From NCBI RefSeq assembly GCF_001187725.1, contig NZ_LGIQ01000009.1, positions 1,549,493-1,613,492 on the forward strand: a stretch of DNA of 64,000 nt. The letters run 5' to 3'. Both the position numbers and the translations under genes were made by a program. The first letter of the stretch is position 1. Each line of letters opens with the position of its first letter. Below, piece by piece: positions 8,381 through 16,887 of the stretch. The notes below the pieces were generated by a model. That model saw nothing but the letters and a program-made list of their open reading frames with translations, did no database searches and was not told where the DNA came from. This DNA comes from Brevibacillus reuszeri (GTDB taxonomy: Bacteria; Bacillota; Bacilli; Brevibacillales; Brevibacillaceae).

Positions 8381-9349
8381 ATGGAGCAGAACGAGAATTT
8401 TACCGACTTTTTTATTTTGCTAGCAAGAGACTTTCTAAAGGAAAAGGCTTTTCCAGGCTTGTTGTGTGCATATGCGGGAGGATCAGTTGGTAGAGGAGAG
8501 GCAGACGCCTATAGTGATCTTGATCTGAACATTATTGTGGAGGGAATCTGTGACCACAAGAGTGAGAATTGCGAGTTCAGAGGACAGATCATTCAGCTGC
8601 ATATACATCCGAAACCAAATGATGAGGCTGTGTATGAAAAGCCGTGGTCGTGGCGCTATATAAAAGAAGCAAGACTGATATACGATCCTGAGGGGCGGTA
8701 TTTGGCCTGGTTTCACTCGATGGGAGACTATCTTGATTCCGAAGAGGGAAGGGGTAAAATGCTCGCGCAAGGAAAGAGGATCAAAGAAGAATACAGCATG
8801 CACGCGAAAGAGGCACTCTCTGAAGGATGTGGCTACTCGGCTTTTTTGGCGGCATGGGCTGGCTGGATTCATGCCTTACAGATGTTCGCCTATTTTTGCC
8901 GGGGCACATTGGCTGATCGTATGCTATACCCGTTGCTGAAAGAATGCGGGCGATCAGATGAACGAGAGAGGCTTATCAAGGAGAAGTACACACACAAGCG
9001 GGATCTGCAGGAGGGAATAGAGCTGGTCACCACCTATCGGGCTCATCTGCTCTCCCAACAGACTGAGGGTATGTTTGCCTTTGACCCATTGAACGATGAG
9101 CTGCTGCGAAAAAAGATAGAGCGCTTACATCAGCAAGAGGAAGAAGAGGCAGCTTGGTTCCTCTTATTTTCCGAAGCGGTTTGGCTCTATTTATGCGTCG
9201 ATTCAGAACGTTCGCTGGAGGAGCATTGGAAGTCACTTCCCGTGGAGCTTTCTTTATCGCTAAAGGAGCTCGGTTTCATACAAGCGGATGAGGGACTGAT
9301 TCAGCGGATCCATGAGATCAGCGACGAAATCTTTGCTAGTATCAGCTAA
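8381..9349 (+). CDS. Nucleotidyltransferase-fold protein, KNTase-like
   Basis: A 322-residue protein whose N-terminal part has the DNA polymerase beta-type nucleotidyltransferase motif GGSVGRGEADAYSDLDL (about residues 33-49), with the GS and DxD signature. The usual third acidic residue is not obvious: the matching strand reads IIQLHIH. The rest is helical and resembles the C-terminal half of aminoglycoside nucleotidyltransferases. Family members move a nucleotide onto small molecules or proteins; the substrate here is unknown, and resistance should not be assumed. GGGAGA precedes the ATG. The gene is inserted between rpmH and rnpA, a junction that is nearly always tight, so it looks like a lineage-specific gain. 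Confidence 0.75.
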   Translation: MEQNENFTDFFILLARDFLKEKAFPGLLCAYAGGSVGRGEADAYSDLDLNIIVEGICDHKSENCEFRGQIIQLHIHPKPNDEAVYEKPWSWRYIKEARLIYDPEGRYLAWFHSMGDYLDSEEGRGKMLAQGKRIKEEYSMHAKEALSEGCGYSAFLAAWAGWIHALQMFAYFCRGTLADRMLYPLLKECGRSDERERLIKEKYTHKRDLQEGIELVTTYRAHLLSQQTEGMFAFDPLNDELLRKKIERLHQQEEEEAAWFLLFSEAVWLYLCVDSERSLEEHWKSLPVELSLSLKELGFIQADEGLIQRIHEISDEIFASIS

Positions 9350-9493
9350 TTCTTGGGGCAGTCTTTTCTTGTGTTTTTCTAATTTTCTTTGAAACAAAGC
9401 ATACTTATGGGAAAAAAGTGAACGAAACAAGGATATACTGGTAGATGCTGTTTGCGTTTTCTACTATAATTGTGATGTTAGGGGTTGTTTACC

Positions 9494-9862
9494 TTGCATC
9501 GTTCACACCGGCTCAAAAAAAATGAGCACTTTCAATCCGTGTTTCAGCGAGGGAGCTCTGCCGCCAATAAGCAGTTTGTTCTATATTCAGCCAAGCAAGA
9601 GGGACAAGCCGCTTTCCGCGCAGGGATTTCCGTCAGCAAAAAAATTGGCAACGCCGTTATACGTAACAGGGTTAAGCGGCTCATACGCGAGGCGGTAGCA
9701 CGTCTGGAAACCGTCATTCCACGCGGTCTTGATCTCGTCATCATAGCGAGACCAGGAGTGGAAACGATGACCCTTGAAGCCATTGAGCAGTCACTATTGC
9801 ACGTCATGAAACGAGCCAAAGTGATCAAACAGGCACCCGTACATAATGGAAAAAGAGGGTGA
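9494..9862 (+). CDS. rnpA: Ribonuclease P protein component
   Basis: Protein subunit of RNase P, which matures tRNA 5' ends. The 122-residue product is basic and carries the family core ISVSKKIGNAVIRNRVKRLIREAV. The start is read as TTG at 9494: AGGGG (9480-9484) is nine bases upstream and the N-terminus becomes MHRSHRLKKNEHF, matching the family. A TTG at 9485 would sit almost on the Shine-Dalgarno. A TATAAT at about 9465 may belong to its own promoter. Confidence 0.95.
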   Translation: MHRSHRLKKNEHFQSVFQRGSSAANKQFVLYSAKQEGQAAFRAGISVSKKIGNAVIRNRVKRLIREAVARLETVIPRGLDLVIIARPGVETMTLEAIEQSLLHVMKRAKVIKQAPVHNGKRG

Positions 9863-9866
9863 AGCG

Positions 9867-10091
9867 ATGTTGGCGAAAATCATGGTTGGGTTGATTCGTG
9901 GATACCAACTGTTTATTTCTCCACTGAAACCACCGACATGCAGGTTCGCGCCCACCTGTTCCCACTACGCTATCGAATCGATTCGTCGATTTGGTCCGTG
10001 GAGGGGAGGATGGTTGGCACTTCGTCGCATCCTTAAATGCCATCCGTTTCACCCGGGCGGGTTTGATCCAGTCCCGGATCAACGCAAATAA
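9867..10091 (+). CDS. yidD: Membrane protein insertion efficiency factor YidD
   Basis: A 74-residue YidD-family protein with the family core GYQLFISPLKPPTCRFAPTC followed by HYAIESIRRFG and KCHPFHPGGFDPVP. YidD aids YidC-dependent membrane insertion. The ATG at 9867 follows GAGGGTG and lies four bases past the rnpA stop. An earlier ATG at 9846 would overlap rnpA and lacks a good ribosome site. Confidence 0.95.
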   Translation: MLAKIMVGLIRGYQLFISPLKPPTCRFAPTCSHYAIESIRRFGPWRGGWLALRRILKCHPFHPGGFDPVPDQRK

Positions 10092-10129
10092 TCATACCTC
10101 AATTGAAGCGGGGAAAAGGAGGATCACCC

Positions 10130-10888
10130 TTGAGTAGACGCACCCTCAGCATTCTTATGCTGACCTTGCTGGTTCTAGTGTTGTCGGGCTGTAACCCACA
10201 GACTGCGGCGCCAATCGGCCCTGACGCAACCGGCATTTGGGACAAGTATTTAGTCTATCCTCTATCCTGGTTGATTAGTGAGAGCGCATTAATACTCGGT
10301 AACAACTACGGATTGGGTATTTTGGTAGCGACAGTCATCATTCGACTGATTGTACTGCCACTTATGGTCAAGCAAATCAAGAGCTCGAAGAAAATGCAAG
10401 AGCTTCAGCCTGAAATGCAAAAAATCCGTGAGAAGTACAAAAACGATCCACAAAAAGCGCAGCAAGAAACTATGGCCATTTTCCAGAAGAACGGCGTCAA
10501 CCCATTAGCGGGCTGCTTGCCAATGCTGGTACAAATGCCAATCCTGATTGCGTTCTACCATGCGATTATCCGTACCGAAGCCATTAAGGAGCAGAGCTTC
10601 CTGTGGCTGACTTTGGGTGAGAAAGACCCGTACTATATCTTGCCAATCGTTGCGGCAATTACGACTTACTTGCAGTCTAAAATGATGGGTCAGGCTACAC
10701 AGGGCAATCCGCAGATGCAAATGATGATTATCATGATGCCACTTATGATTCTAGCGATTGCGGTCACATTGCCTTCCGCACTGTCTCTGTACTGGGTGTA
10801 CGGTAACCTGTTCACTATCGTGCAAACGTACTTCCTGTACCGCGATAGTAGTAATAAGCCTATCCCTAAGGGAGGAGCCTCCAAGTGA
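10130..10888 (+). CDS. yidC: Membrane protein insertase YidC / SpoIIIJ
   Basis: Oxa1-type insertase that places proteins in the membrane. In spore formers SpoIIIJ is also needed for signalling to the forespore. The start is TTG at 10130 behind AAGGAGG. A lipoprotein signal peptide ends in the lipobox LSGC near residue 22. Hydrophobic segments follow, the first around NYGLGILVATVIIRLIVLPL and the next after the charged loop PEMQKIREKYKNDPQKAQQE. At 252 residues it matches Gram-positive YidC1. It overlaps jag by four bases, so the two are translationally coupled. Confidence 0.95.
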   Translation: MSRRTLSILMLTLLVLVLSGCNPQTAAPIGPDATGIWDKYLVYPLSWLISESALILGNNYGLGILVATVIIRLIVLPLMVKQIKSSKKMQELQPEMQKIREKYKNDPQKAQQETMAIFQKNGVNPLAGCLPMLVQMPILIAFYHAIIRTEAIKEQSFLWLTLGEKDPYYILPIVAAITTYLQSKMMGQATQGNPQMQMMIIMMPLMILAIAVTLPSALSLYWVYGNLFTIVQTYFLYRDSSNKPIPKGGASK

Positions 10889-11514
10889 AAAAGGTGGTTG
10901 CTACGGCAAAAACGATAGACGATGCTGTGCAGAAAGCTTTGCTGGAATTGGGTGTGCCGCGTGAAAAGGCAAGTGTCCGTGTTCTAGAGGAACCAAGCAG
11001 AGGTTTGTTTGGATTGATTGGGGCCAAGGACGCCAAGGTGGAGGTAGAATTTCACTTTGATCCGGTTGCACAGGGACATGACTTTCTTCAAGATGTACTG
11101 TCAAACATGAAGGTAAATGCCAAAGTGGAGACACGTTCAACTGAAGAGGGCATGCTGTTTGACATCCAGGGAACCAATCTGGGAATCATTATTGGCCGTA
11201 GGGGACAAACTCTTGATTCATTACAGTATCTCGTAAACGTCGTAGCGAACCGTCATGCGGTGAAACATGTACGCATCACGTTGGACGCTGAAAATTATCG
11301 GCTGCGTCGCAAAGAAACGCTGGAGCAGCTCGCGGATCGGGTGGCCAAAAAAGCCCTTTCTACCAAGCGAGATGTTCGTTTGGAGCCTATGTCGGCTGCT
11401 GAGCGGAAAGTAATCCATGCCTTTTTACAAAAAAGAGCAGATGTGGTTACCTTCAGCGAAGGAGACGAACCCAATCGCTATATCGTCATCGGACCAAAAG
11501 AAGCCTCTCGTTAG
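10885..11514 (+). CDS. jag: RNA-binding protein Jag / KhpB
   Basis: A 209-residue protein with an N-terminal Jag domain, a KH domain (IIIGRRGQTLDSLQYLVN) and a C-terminal R3H domain (RKVIHAFLQKR). It binds RNA and is linked to cell division and elongation control in Gram-positives. The GTG start overlaps the yidC stop (GTGA). The stop codon lies in the loop of the terminator hairpin. Confidence 0.95.
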   Translation: MKKVVATAKTIDDAVQKALLELGVPREKASVRVLEEPSRGLFGLIGAKDAKVEVEFHFDPVAQGHDFLQDVLSNMKVNAKVETRSTEEGMLFDIQGTNLGIIIGRRGQTLDSLQYLVNVVANRHAVKHVRITLDAENYRLRRKETLEQLADRVAKKALSTKRDVRLEPMSAAERKVIHAFLQKRADVVTFSEGDEPNRYIVIGPKEASR

Positions 11515-11527
11515 GCTTCTTTTTTTT
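11498..11527 (+). terminator. Terminator of the rnpA-jag unit
   Basis: AAGAAGCCT, a six-base loop and AGGCTTCTT, running into a T tract. It ends the rnpA-yidD-yidC-jag unit. Confidence 0.85.
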
Positions 11528-11621
11528 GACACACATATGACTTATCAGCACGACCAAACGGTATCGACATTTTTTAATCTCATACGCAGCAAATTTTTAC
11601 TCTTTTTATCTGTTTTTTATG

Positions 11622-11685
11622 TTATCCACTGTGGATAATCCGTGATAGGATTGGAGTAGGAAGAAAAAGATCATACTGTGGATAA
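11622..11685. promoter_or_regulatory. Extra-oriC DnaA boxes upstream of mnmE
   Basis: TTATCCACT and TGTGGATAA meet head to head (11622-11638, sharing one base) and form a 17-bp palindrome. A third perfect TGTGGATAA lies at 11677-11685. They sit in the 330-bp jag-mnmE gap, 3.7 kb from oriC. They may titrate DnaA or tie mnmE expression to it. The rest of the gap shows no gene. Confidence 0.6.
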
Positions 11686-11848
11686 CAAAAGCGTGGCAGC
11701 AACCTTGAGGCGCAGGGTTGCTTTTTGCTATTGGGCGATGACAGTAGCCGTAAAATCTGCACTTTCTTTTGGAATTTTTGAGGGCGATCTGTTAAGCTAG
11801 TAAGTTAGTGGCTGACTTGTTTTATGTGGAAAGCTTGAGGTGAATAGC

Positions 11849-13225
11849 ATGAAATTCGATACGATAGCGGCGGTCGCGACACCGATGGGTGAAGGCGGTA
11901 TTGCCGTAATCCGGGTAAGTGGACCGGAGGCGATCGAAGTTGTGGATAAGATATACAAAGGAAAACAGCAGTTGTCCACTGTGGACAGCCATACCATTCA
12001 CTACGGACATCTGTATGATCCACAGACAGGTGCGCTAGTGGAAGAGGTGCTGGTTTCTGTGATGAAGGCACCGCGGACTTTTACGCGGGAGGATGTCGTA
12101 GAGGTAAACTGTCACGGAGGAATCGTGTCCGTGGAGAAGGTATTGGAGCTAATTTTGGATAACGGTGCCAGATTGGCTGAGCCTGGAGAGTTTACAAAGC
12201 GGGCGTTTTTAAACGGACGTGTCGACTTGTCTCAGGCTGAGGCTGTTATTGATTTGATTCGGGCGAAGACAGACAGGGCGATGAAGGTCGCGCTCAATCA
12301 GGTGGAGGGAAAGCTCTCCAAGCTGATTCGACAGCTGCGCCAAAATCTGATCGAAGCGATGGCTCATATAGAAGTGACGTTGGATTACCCGGAGCATGAC
12401 GTCGAAGAGTTTACTCAAAACTTTTTGCGAGGAAAGTGTGTAGAGGTAAAAGAGGAGATTCAACGCCTGCTGCAGACAGCCAAGCAAGGAAAAATCTTGC
12501 GTGAAGGACTTTCAACTGCCATTATTGGACGACCGAACGTAGGAAAATCGTCTCTATTAAATAGTCTGGTCCAAGAGGAAAAAGCAATCGTCACGGACGT
12601 GGCTGGAACAACCCGTGATGTGATTGAAGAGTATGTCAATGTACGTGGTGTTCCATTGCGTCTGATTGATACGGCCGGAATTCGTGATACCGAAGATATT
12701 GTTGAAAAAATCGGCGTAGAGAAATCCAGACAGCTTTTGCAAAAGGCAGATCTTGTCCTGCTCGTCATCAATTACAACGAGACGCTGAGTGCTGATGATT
12801 ACGCCATTTTTGAAGCGGCCAAGGGATTTCAAGTCATCGTCATCGTAAACAAATTCGATTTGCCGCAAAAAGTCGATTTGGAAGAAGTGAAAAAGCATTT
12901 CCCGCAGCAGCCTTTAATCATGACATCTGCTCGTGAGGAAACGGGTATTGATCTTTTGGAGCAGGCGATCGGAGAGATTTTCTTCAGTGGTCGCGTGCAG
13001 CAGGATGATCTGACGTATGTGAGCAATGCTCGTCATATTCACCTGCTCCGCCAGGCGGATCGGGCGATAGATGAGGCATTGGCAGGAATTGATGATCTGA
13101 TGCCGGTTGATATGATTCAGATTGATATCAAAAAGTCATGGGAGCTGCTCGGCGAGGTGATCGGTGAGAGTGTCGGCGAGGATTTGATTGACCAGATATT
13201 CTCCCAGTTCTGTCTGGGTAAGTAA
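11849..13225 (+). CDS. mnmE: tRNA uridine-5-carboxymethylaminomethyl(34) synthesis GTPase MnmE
   Basis: With MnmG, MnmE modifies the wobble uridine of several tRNAs. The N-terminal folate-binding domain (FDTIAAVATPMGEGGIAVIR) precedes a helical domain. The inserted G domain has GRPNVGKSS near residue 227, DTAGIRDT and NKFD. The C-terminal motif FCLGK holds the conserved cysteine. GAGGTGA precedes the ATG at 11849; the GTG nine bases upstream lies within that ribosome site. The 458-residue length is standard. It is separated from mnmG only by the tandem repeat. Confidence 0.97.
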   Translation: MKFDTIAAVATPMGEGGIAVIRVSGPEAIEVVDKIYKGKQQLSTVDSHTIHYGHLYDPQTGALVEEVLVSVMKAPRTFTREDVVEVNCHGGIVSVEKVLELILDNGARLAEPGEFTKRAFLNGRVDLSQAEAVIDLIRAKTDRAMKVALNQVEGKLSKLIRQLRQNLIEAMAHIEVTLDYPEHDVEEFTQNFLRGKCVEVKEEIQRLLQTAKQGKILREGLSTAIIGRPNVGKSSLLNSLVQEEKAIVTDVAGTTRDVIEEYVNVRGVPLRLIDTAGIRDTEDIVEKIGVEKSRQLLQKADLVLLVINYNETLSADDYAIFEAAKGFQVIVIVNKFDLPQKVDLEEVKKHFPQQPLIMTSAREETGIDLLEQAIGEIFFSGRVQQDDLTYVSNARHIHLLRQADRAIDEALAGIDDLMPVDMIQIDIKKSWELLGEVIGESVGEDLIDQIFSQFCLGK

Positions 13226-13226
13226 T

Positions 13227-13385
13227 TTCGACGTAGTTCTCACAAGTAAGGAGCACCCAAAGGGCACGTAGTCTTGTTCGAAAGAAAGTATATTCGACGT
13301 AGTTCTCACAAGTAAGGAGCACCCAAAGGGCACGTAGTCTTATTCGAAAGAAAGTATATTCAACGTAGTTCTCATAAGTAAGGAG
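13227..13385 (+). repeat. 66-bp tandem repeat between mnmE and mnmG
   Basis: Two near-identical 66-bp units (13227-13292 and 13293-13358) are followed by a partial third (13359-13385). Each begins TTCGACGTAGTTCTCACAAG and contains AAGTAAGGAG. In the third copy that same string becomes the actual Shine-Dalgarno region of mnmG, so the leader seems to have been duplicated. The units differ at one or a few positions. No coding function is evident. Confidence 0.92.
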
Positions 13386-13396
13386 GAGGAGAGAAA

Positions 13397-15298
13397 ATGA
13401 GTGTTGTACCTACGTATGAAGCCGGCTCGTTTGACGTCATCGTAATTGGAGCTGGTCATGCGGGAAGTGAAGCGGCACTGTCAGCAGCGCGGATGGGATG
13501 TAGTACGCTGCTTTTGACGATCAATTTGGATGCAGTTGCGTTTATGCCATGTAATCCTTCCGTCGGTGGACCAGCAAAAGGCCACGTCGTAAGGGAATTG
13601 GATGCACTCGGTGGAGAAATGGGGCGCAATACGGACAAAACCCATATCCAGATGCGCATGCTCAACACAGGAAAAGGTCCTGCTGTACATGCCTTGCGCG
13701 CACAGGCAGACAAATTCGCGTACCAGCATGAAATGAAACGAACGATCGAAAATACACCAAACCTGATTTTGCGTCAGGCGATGGTTGAGGAATTGATCGT
13801 AAACGATGGTGTGTGTGAAGGGGTTTTGACCCAATCGGGTGCACGCTATCTGGCAAAAGCAGTCGTTTTGACTACAGGAACGTATTTGCGCGGAAAAATC
13901 ATCTTGGGTGATTTGCAATACGAAAGCGGACCGAACAACATGCGTCCGTCGATTCGTCTGGCGCATCATTTGAAAGAGCTCGGATTTGAAATGACTCGTT
14001 TCAAAACAGGGACACCGCCGCGTGTTCACAAGCACAGCATCGATTTCTCGAAAATGGAGATTCAGCCTGGGGACGAGGTTCCACGTGCGTTTTCCTATGA
14101 AACAACTGAATTTATTACTGATCAGCTCCCATGCTGGCTAACGTATACAAACGAAGATACACATGGACTGATTACAAGCAATCTGCACCGTGCACCGATG
14201 TATTCGGGCATGATTGAAGGTACGGGGCCACGCTATTGCCCATCGATTGAAGATAAGGTCGTTCGTTTCAACGATAAGCCTCGTCATCAAATCTTTCTGG
14301 AGCCAGAAGGACGCAATACGGAAGAAATGTACGTTCAAGGCTTGTCTACCAGCCTGCCGGAGGATGTACAGCTCTCTATGCTGCGCTCGATGACGGGTAT
14401 GGAAGAAGTGAAAATGATGCGCCCAGGCTATGCGATTGAATACGATTCAATCGTGCCAACGCAGCTGTGGCCGTCCTTGGAAACCAAGCTGCTGCCTGGA
14501 CTGTTTACTGCGGGACAAATCAACGGAACCTCGGGGTATGAGGAAGCGGCGGCTCAAGGCTTGATGGCTGGAATCAATGCAGCTCGCCGCGTTCAAGGCA
14601 AAGAAGCTGTCGTACTGGGCCGGGAAGAGGCATATATCGGCGTATTGATCGATGATCTCGTGACCAAAGGAACGCATGAACCATATCGTTTGCTCACTTC
14701 GCGTGCAGAGTATCGCTTGTTATTGCGTCATGACAATGCTGATTTGCGTCTTACCGACATCGGCTATGAAATTGGTCTGATCGGTGAAGATCGCTACAAG
14801 CGTTTTGAGCAAAAACGTGCACTGATTGAACAGGAAAAAGAGCGCGTCATGAATACACGTGTCCGTCCTGACATGGCACAGGTGCAGGAAGTATTGGCTG
14901 CTGCCGGTTCTCCTGAATTGACGGAAGTAATTGAACTGGCTCAGCTGCTGCGTCGACCAGAAATCAATTACGGCCACATCATGCAAATGTCACCTGCTCC
15001 ACAGCCATTGCCAGAGGATGTCATTGAACAGGTCGAAATTCAGATCAAGTACGATGGATACATTCGCAAGTCCTTGCAGCAAGTAGAGCGGATGAAAAAG
15101 ATGGAGGAGCGGCGTATTCCGGATCATATCGATTACCACCAAATTTCGGGTATGTCCAAAGAGTCTCGTGAAAACATCAGTAACATTCGTCCATTGAACA
15201 TTGGTCAGGCAGCGCGTATCTCCGGGGTTACTCCCGCAGACATTTCTGTGTTGATGGTGTATTTGGAGCAGTATAATCGCGTGGGAGCGGCAGAGTAA
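13397..15298 (+). CDS. mnmG: tRNA uridine-5-carboxymethylaminomethyl(34) synthesis enzyme MnmG
   Basis: FAD enzyme that works with MnmE on wobble uridines. The dinucleotide-binding motif VIGAGHAGSEAALSAARMG is near residue 16. The conserved PCNPSVGGPAKGH with its cysteine follows near residue 50. NGTSGYEEAAAQGL and LTSRAEYRLLLRHDNAD are in the middle, and the C-terminal helical domain contains GQAARISGVTPADI. The 633-residue length is normal. The ATG follows a run of GGAGGAGG supplied by the end of the tandem repeat. Confidence 0.97.
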   Translation: MSVVPTYEAGSFDVIVIGAGHAGSEAALSAARMGCSTLLLTINLDAVAFMPCNPSVGGPAKGHVVRELDALGGEMGRNTDKTHIQMRMLNTGKGPAVHALRAQADKFAYQHEMKRTIENTPNLILRQAMVEELIVNDGVCEGVLTQSGARYLAKAVVLTTGTYLRGKIILGDLQYESGPNNMRPSIRLAHHLKELGFEMTRFKTGTPPRVHKHSIDFSKMEIQPGDEVPRAFSYETTEFITDQLPCWLTYTNEDTHGLITSNLHRAPMYSGMIEGTGPRYCPSIEDKVVRFNDKPRHQIFLEPEGRNTEEMYVQGLSTSLPEDVQLSMLRSMTGMEEVKMMRPGYAIEYDSIVPTQLWPSLETKLLPGLFTAGQINGTSGYEEAAAQGLMAGINAARRVQGKEAVVLGREEAYIGVLIDDLVTKGTHEPYRLLTSRAEYRLLLRHDNADLRLTDIGYEIGLIGEDRYKRFEQKRALIEQEKERVMNTRVRPDMAQVQEVLAAAGSPELTEVIELAQLLRRPEINYGHIMQMSPAPQPLPEDVIEQVEIQIKYDGYIRKSLQQVERMKKMEERRIPDHIDYHQISGMSKESRENISNIRPLNIGQAARISGVTPADISVLMVYLEQYNRVGAAE

Positions 15299-15310
15299 GG
15301 AGAAGAGCAC

Positions 15311-16027
15311 ATGACCAAAGAACAATTTGCCCAGGCTCTTGCTGAGCATGGCATTTCCTTAACAGATCGCCAGAAGGAGCAGTTTGACCAATTTTTTCAC
15401 TTGCTCGTAGAATGGAACGAAAAAATGAATTTGACGGGAATTACAGAAGAAGACCAGGTGTACATCAAGCATTTTTACGATTCAATTACGCCTGCCTTCT
15501 ACTTTCCGTTTGATAAGGTGCAAACGGTTGTCGATATTGGCGGAGGAGCTGGATTTCCCAGTATTCCATTGAAAATTTGCTTTCCACAATTGAAAATGAC
15601 CATCATTGATTCTCTTAACAAGCGTATGAACTTTCTTACGCATGTGGCGGATGAATTGGGACTTGAAAACGTTCGCCCAGTCCATGGACGTGCCGAGGAT
15701 CGAGGGCAAGAATCAGCCTATCGGGAAGGCTTTGATTTGGTGGTGGCACGTGCGGTAGCTCGATTGAATCTGCTGACGGAGTTTTGTCTGCCGTTCGCCC
15801 GGGTCGGGGGCCATTTCATTGCTCTGAAAGGAGCAGAGATCACTCCTGAGCTGAATGAAGCGAAAAAGGCAATCAAAACGCTTGGAGGAAAGACTCGAAA
15901 AGTAGAGACCTTCCAACTGCTAGAAGACGCCGGTGAAAGAAACATCGTGATCATCGAAAAAGTAGAGGCAACACCAAAGGGATATCCGCGTAAAGCAGGA
16001 GTACCTGCCAAAAAGCCGCTCATCTAA
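15311..16027 (+). CDS. rsmG: 16S rRNA (guanine(527)-N7)-methyltransferase RsmG
   Basis: SAM-dependent methyltransferase for G527 of 16S rRNA; loss gives low-level streptomycin resistance in related species. The 238-residue protein has the SAM-binding motif VVDIGGGAGFPSIPLKI and the downstream FDLVVARAVARL segment. TAAGGAG precedes the ATG, 12 bp after mnmG. A terminator follows. Confidence 0.97.
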   Translation: MTKEQFAQALAEHGISLTDRQKEQFDQFFHLLVEWNEKMNLTGITEEDQVYIKHFYDSITPAFYFPFDKVQTVVDIGGGAGFPSIPLKICFPQLKMTIIDSLNKRMNFLTHVADELGLENVRPVHGRAEDRGQESAYREGFDLVVARAVARLNLLTEFCLPFARVGGHFIALKGAEITPELNEAKKAIKTLGGKTRKVETFQLLEDAGERNIVIIEKVEATPKGYPRKAGVPAKKPLI

Positions 16028-16052
16028 GTGCAGAATAAAGCGAAGTTGAATA

Positions 16053-16092
16053 AGATCGTAGCCAATCGTAGAGAGGGCTGCGGTCTTTTTTT
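16053..16092 (+). terminator. Terminator after rsmG
   Basis: A GATCGTAGCC arm pairs with GGCTGCGGTC (some G-U pairs) and is followed by a run of Ts. It closes the mnmE-mnmG-rsmG unit. The remaining 220 bp before mgtC show no gene. Confidence 0.7.
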
Positions 16093-16310
16093 GTACATAA
16101 AATGATGATCCAGTACATTTATCGCCGCGTCTCCGACAAAAGGCATTTCATATCTATTTAGCAGAGTAGGTGCTTGAATTCAGAAGCTACAAAATTTTCA
16201 TATATGGCATCCTCATTCAGATTTCTCCCTGCATGCAGATAAGGTGGACAGCATAGCATGTAAGTAACCTTTTTCAAAGGGAAATGCTTGTCTGAGGGGA
16301 TGTTGCAAGC

Positions 16311-16871
16311 ATGGATACAGCACTCGGTTTGTTTTTTCCACCGGAACTGCCAACGATTCTTCTGCGCTTATTTTTGGCCTTTTTGGCTGGAGCAATTATG
16401 GGGTGGGAGAGGGAGCGATTCATTAAAGATGTGAGTCGACAAAGAGGAGCAGGATTTCGAACGTACAGTCTCGTCTGTTTTGGTTCTTGTTTGTTTGGAC
16501 TGGCCTCTATTTATGGGTTTTCCTCCAGTGGAATGAATCATGATCCCGGGCGGGTCGCCGCGCAGGTGGTTACTGGGATGGGATTTTTGGGTGCAGGAGC
16601 AATTATCAAATACAACGGATCGGTCAAAGGCTTGACGACAGCTGCTGGTATGTGGGTGGCGTCAGCGATTGGATTGATGTTTAGCGCCGGAATGTATATT
16701 ACCGCGATCGTAGCTGCATTTTTCGCGTATTTGACATTGGATTTCCATCGACTGTTTCCCCGACTTTTTCCTGTCACTAAGATTTCACATCCATCTGATG
16801 AAAGTATAGGGGAGGAAGAGCAGGAGAAACGGCATAATCATAGGGTTTTCGATGATGACGATCACGATTGA
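16311..16871 (+). CDS. MgtC/SapB-family membrane protein
   Basis: A 186-residue membrane protein with the MgtC/SapB core: MGWERERF, QRGAGFRTYSLVCFGSCLF, then GMGFLGAGAII and GLTTAAGMWVASAIGL. Family members have four or five membrane segments and are linked to magnesium limitation or acid and intracellular survival, mostly by work in other genera. The C-terminus is a short acidic, histidine-rich tail. GAGGGG lies about 11 bases before the ATG. It interrupts the usual rsmG-noc adjacency. Confidence 0.85.
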   Translation: MDTALGLFFPPELPTILLRLFLAFLAGAIMGWERERFIKDVSRQRGAGFRTYSLVCFGSCLFGLASIYGFSSSGMNHDPGRVAAQVVTGMGFLGAGAIIKYNGSVKGLTTAAGMWVASAIGLMFSAGMYITAIVAAFFAYLTLDFHRLFPRLFPVTKISHPSDESIGEEEQEKRHNHRVFDDDDHD

Positions 16872-16887
16872 TGTTTCACGTGAAACG
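16872..16887. promoter_or_regulatory. parS: parS-like site (one mismatch)
   Basis: TGTTTCACGTGAAACG differs from the 16-bp parS consensus TGTTTCACGTGAAACA at the last base only. It begins just after the mgtC stop, near the origin and the soj-spo0J genes. It is expected to bind Spo0J. Confidence 0.8.

Noticed and set aside
8278..8493. 71-codon plus-strand frame before the nucleotidyltransferase gene
   Set aside because: It overlaps the start of the nucleotidyltransferase in another frame and lacks a ribosome site.
13128..13333. Two minus-strand frames with repeated peptide segments
   Set aside because: They arise from the 66-bp tandem repeat and have no ribosome site; the repeat period is a multiple of three, which keeps frames open.
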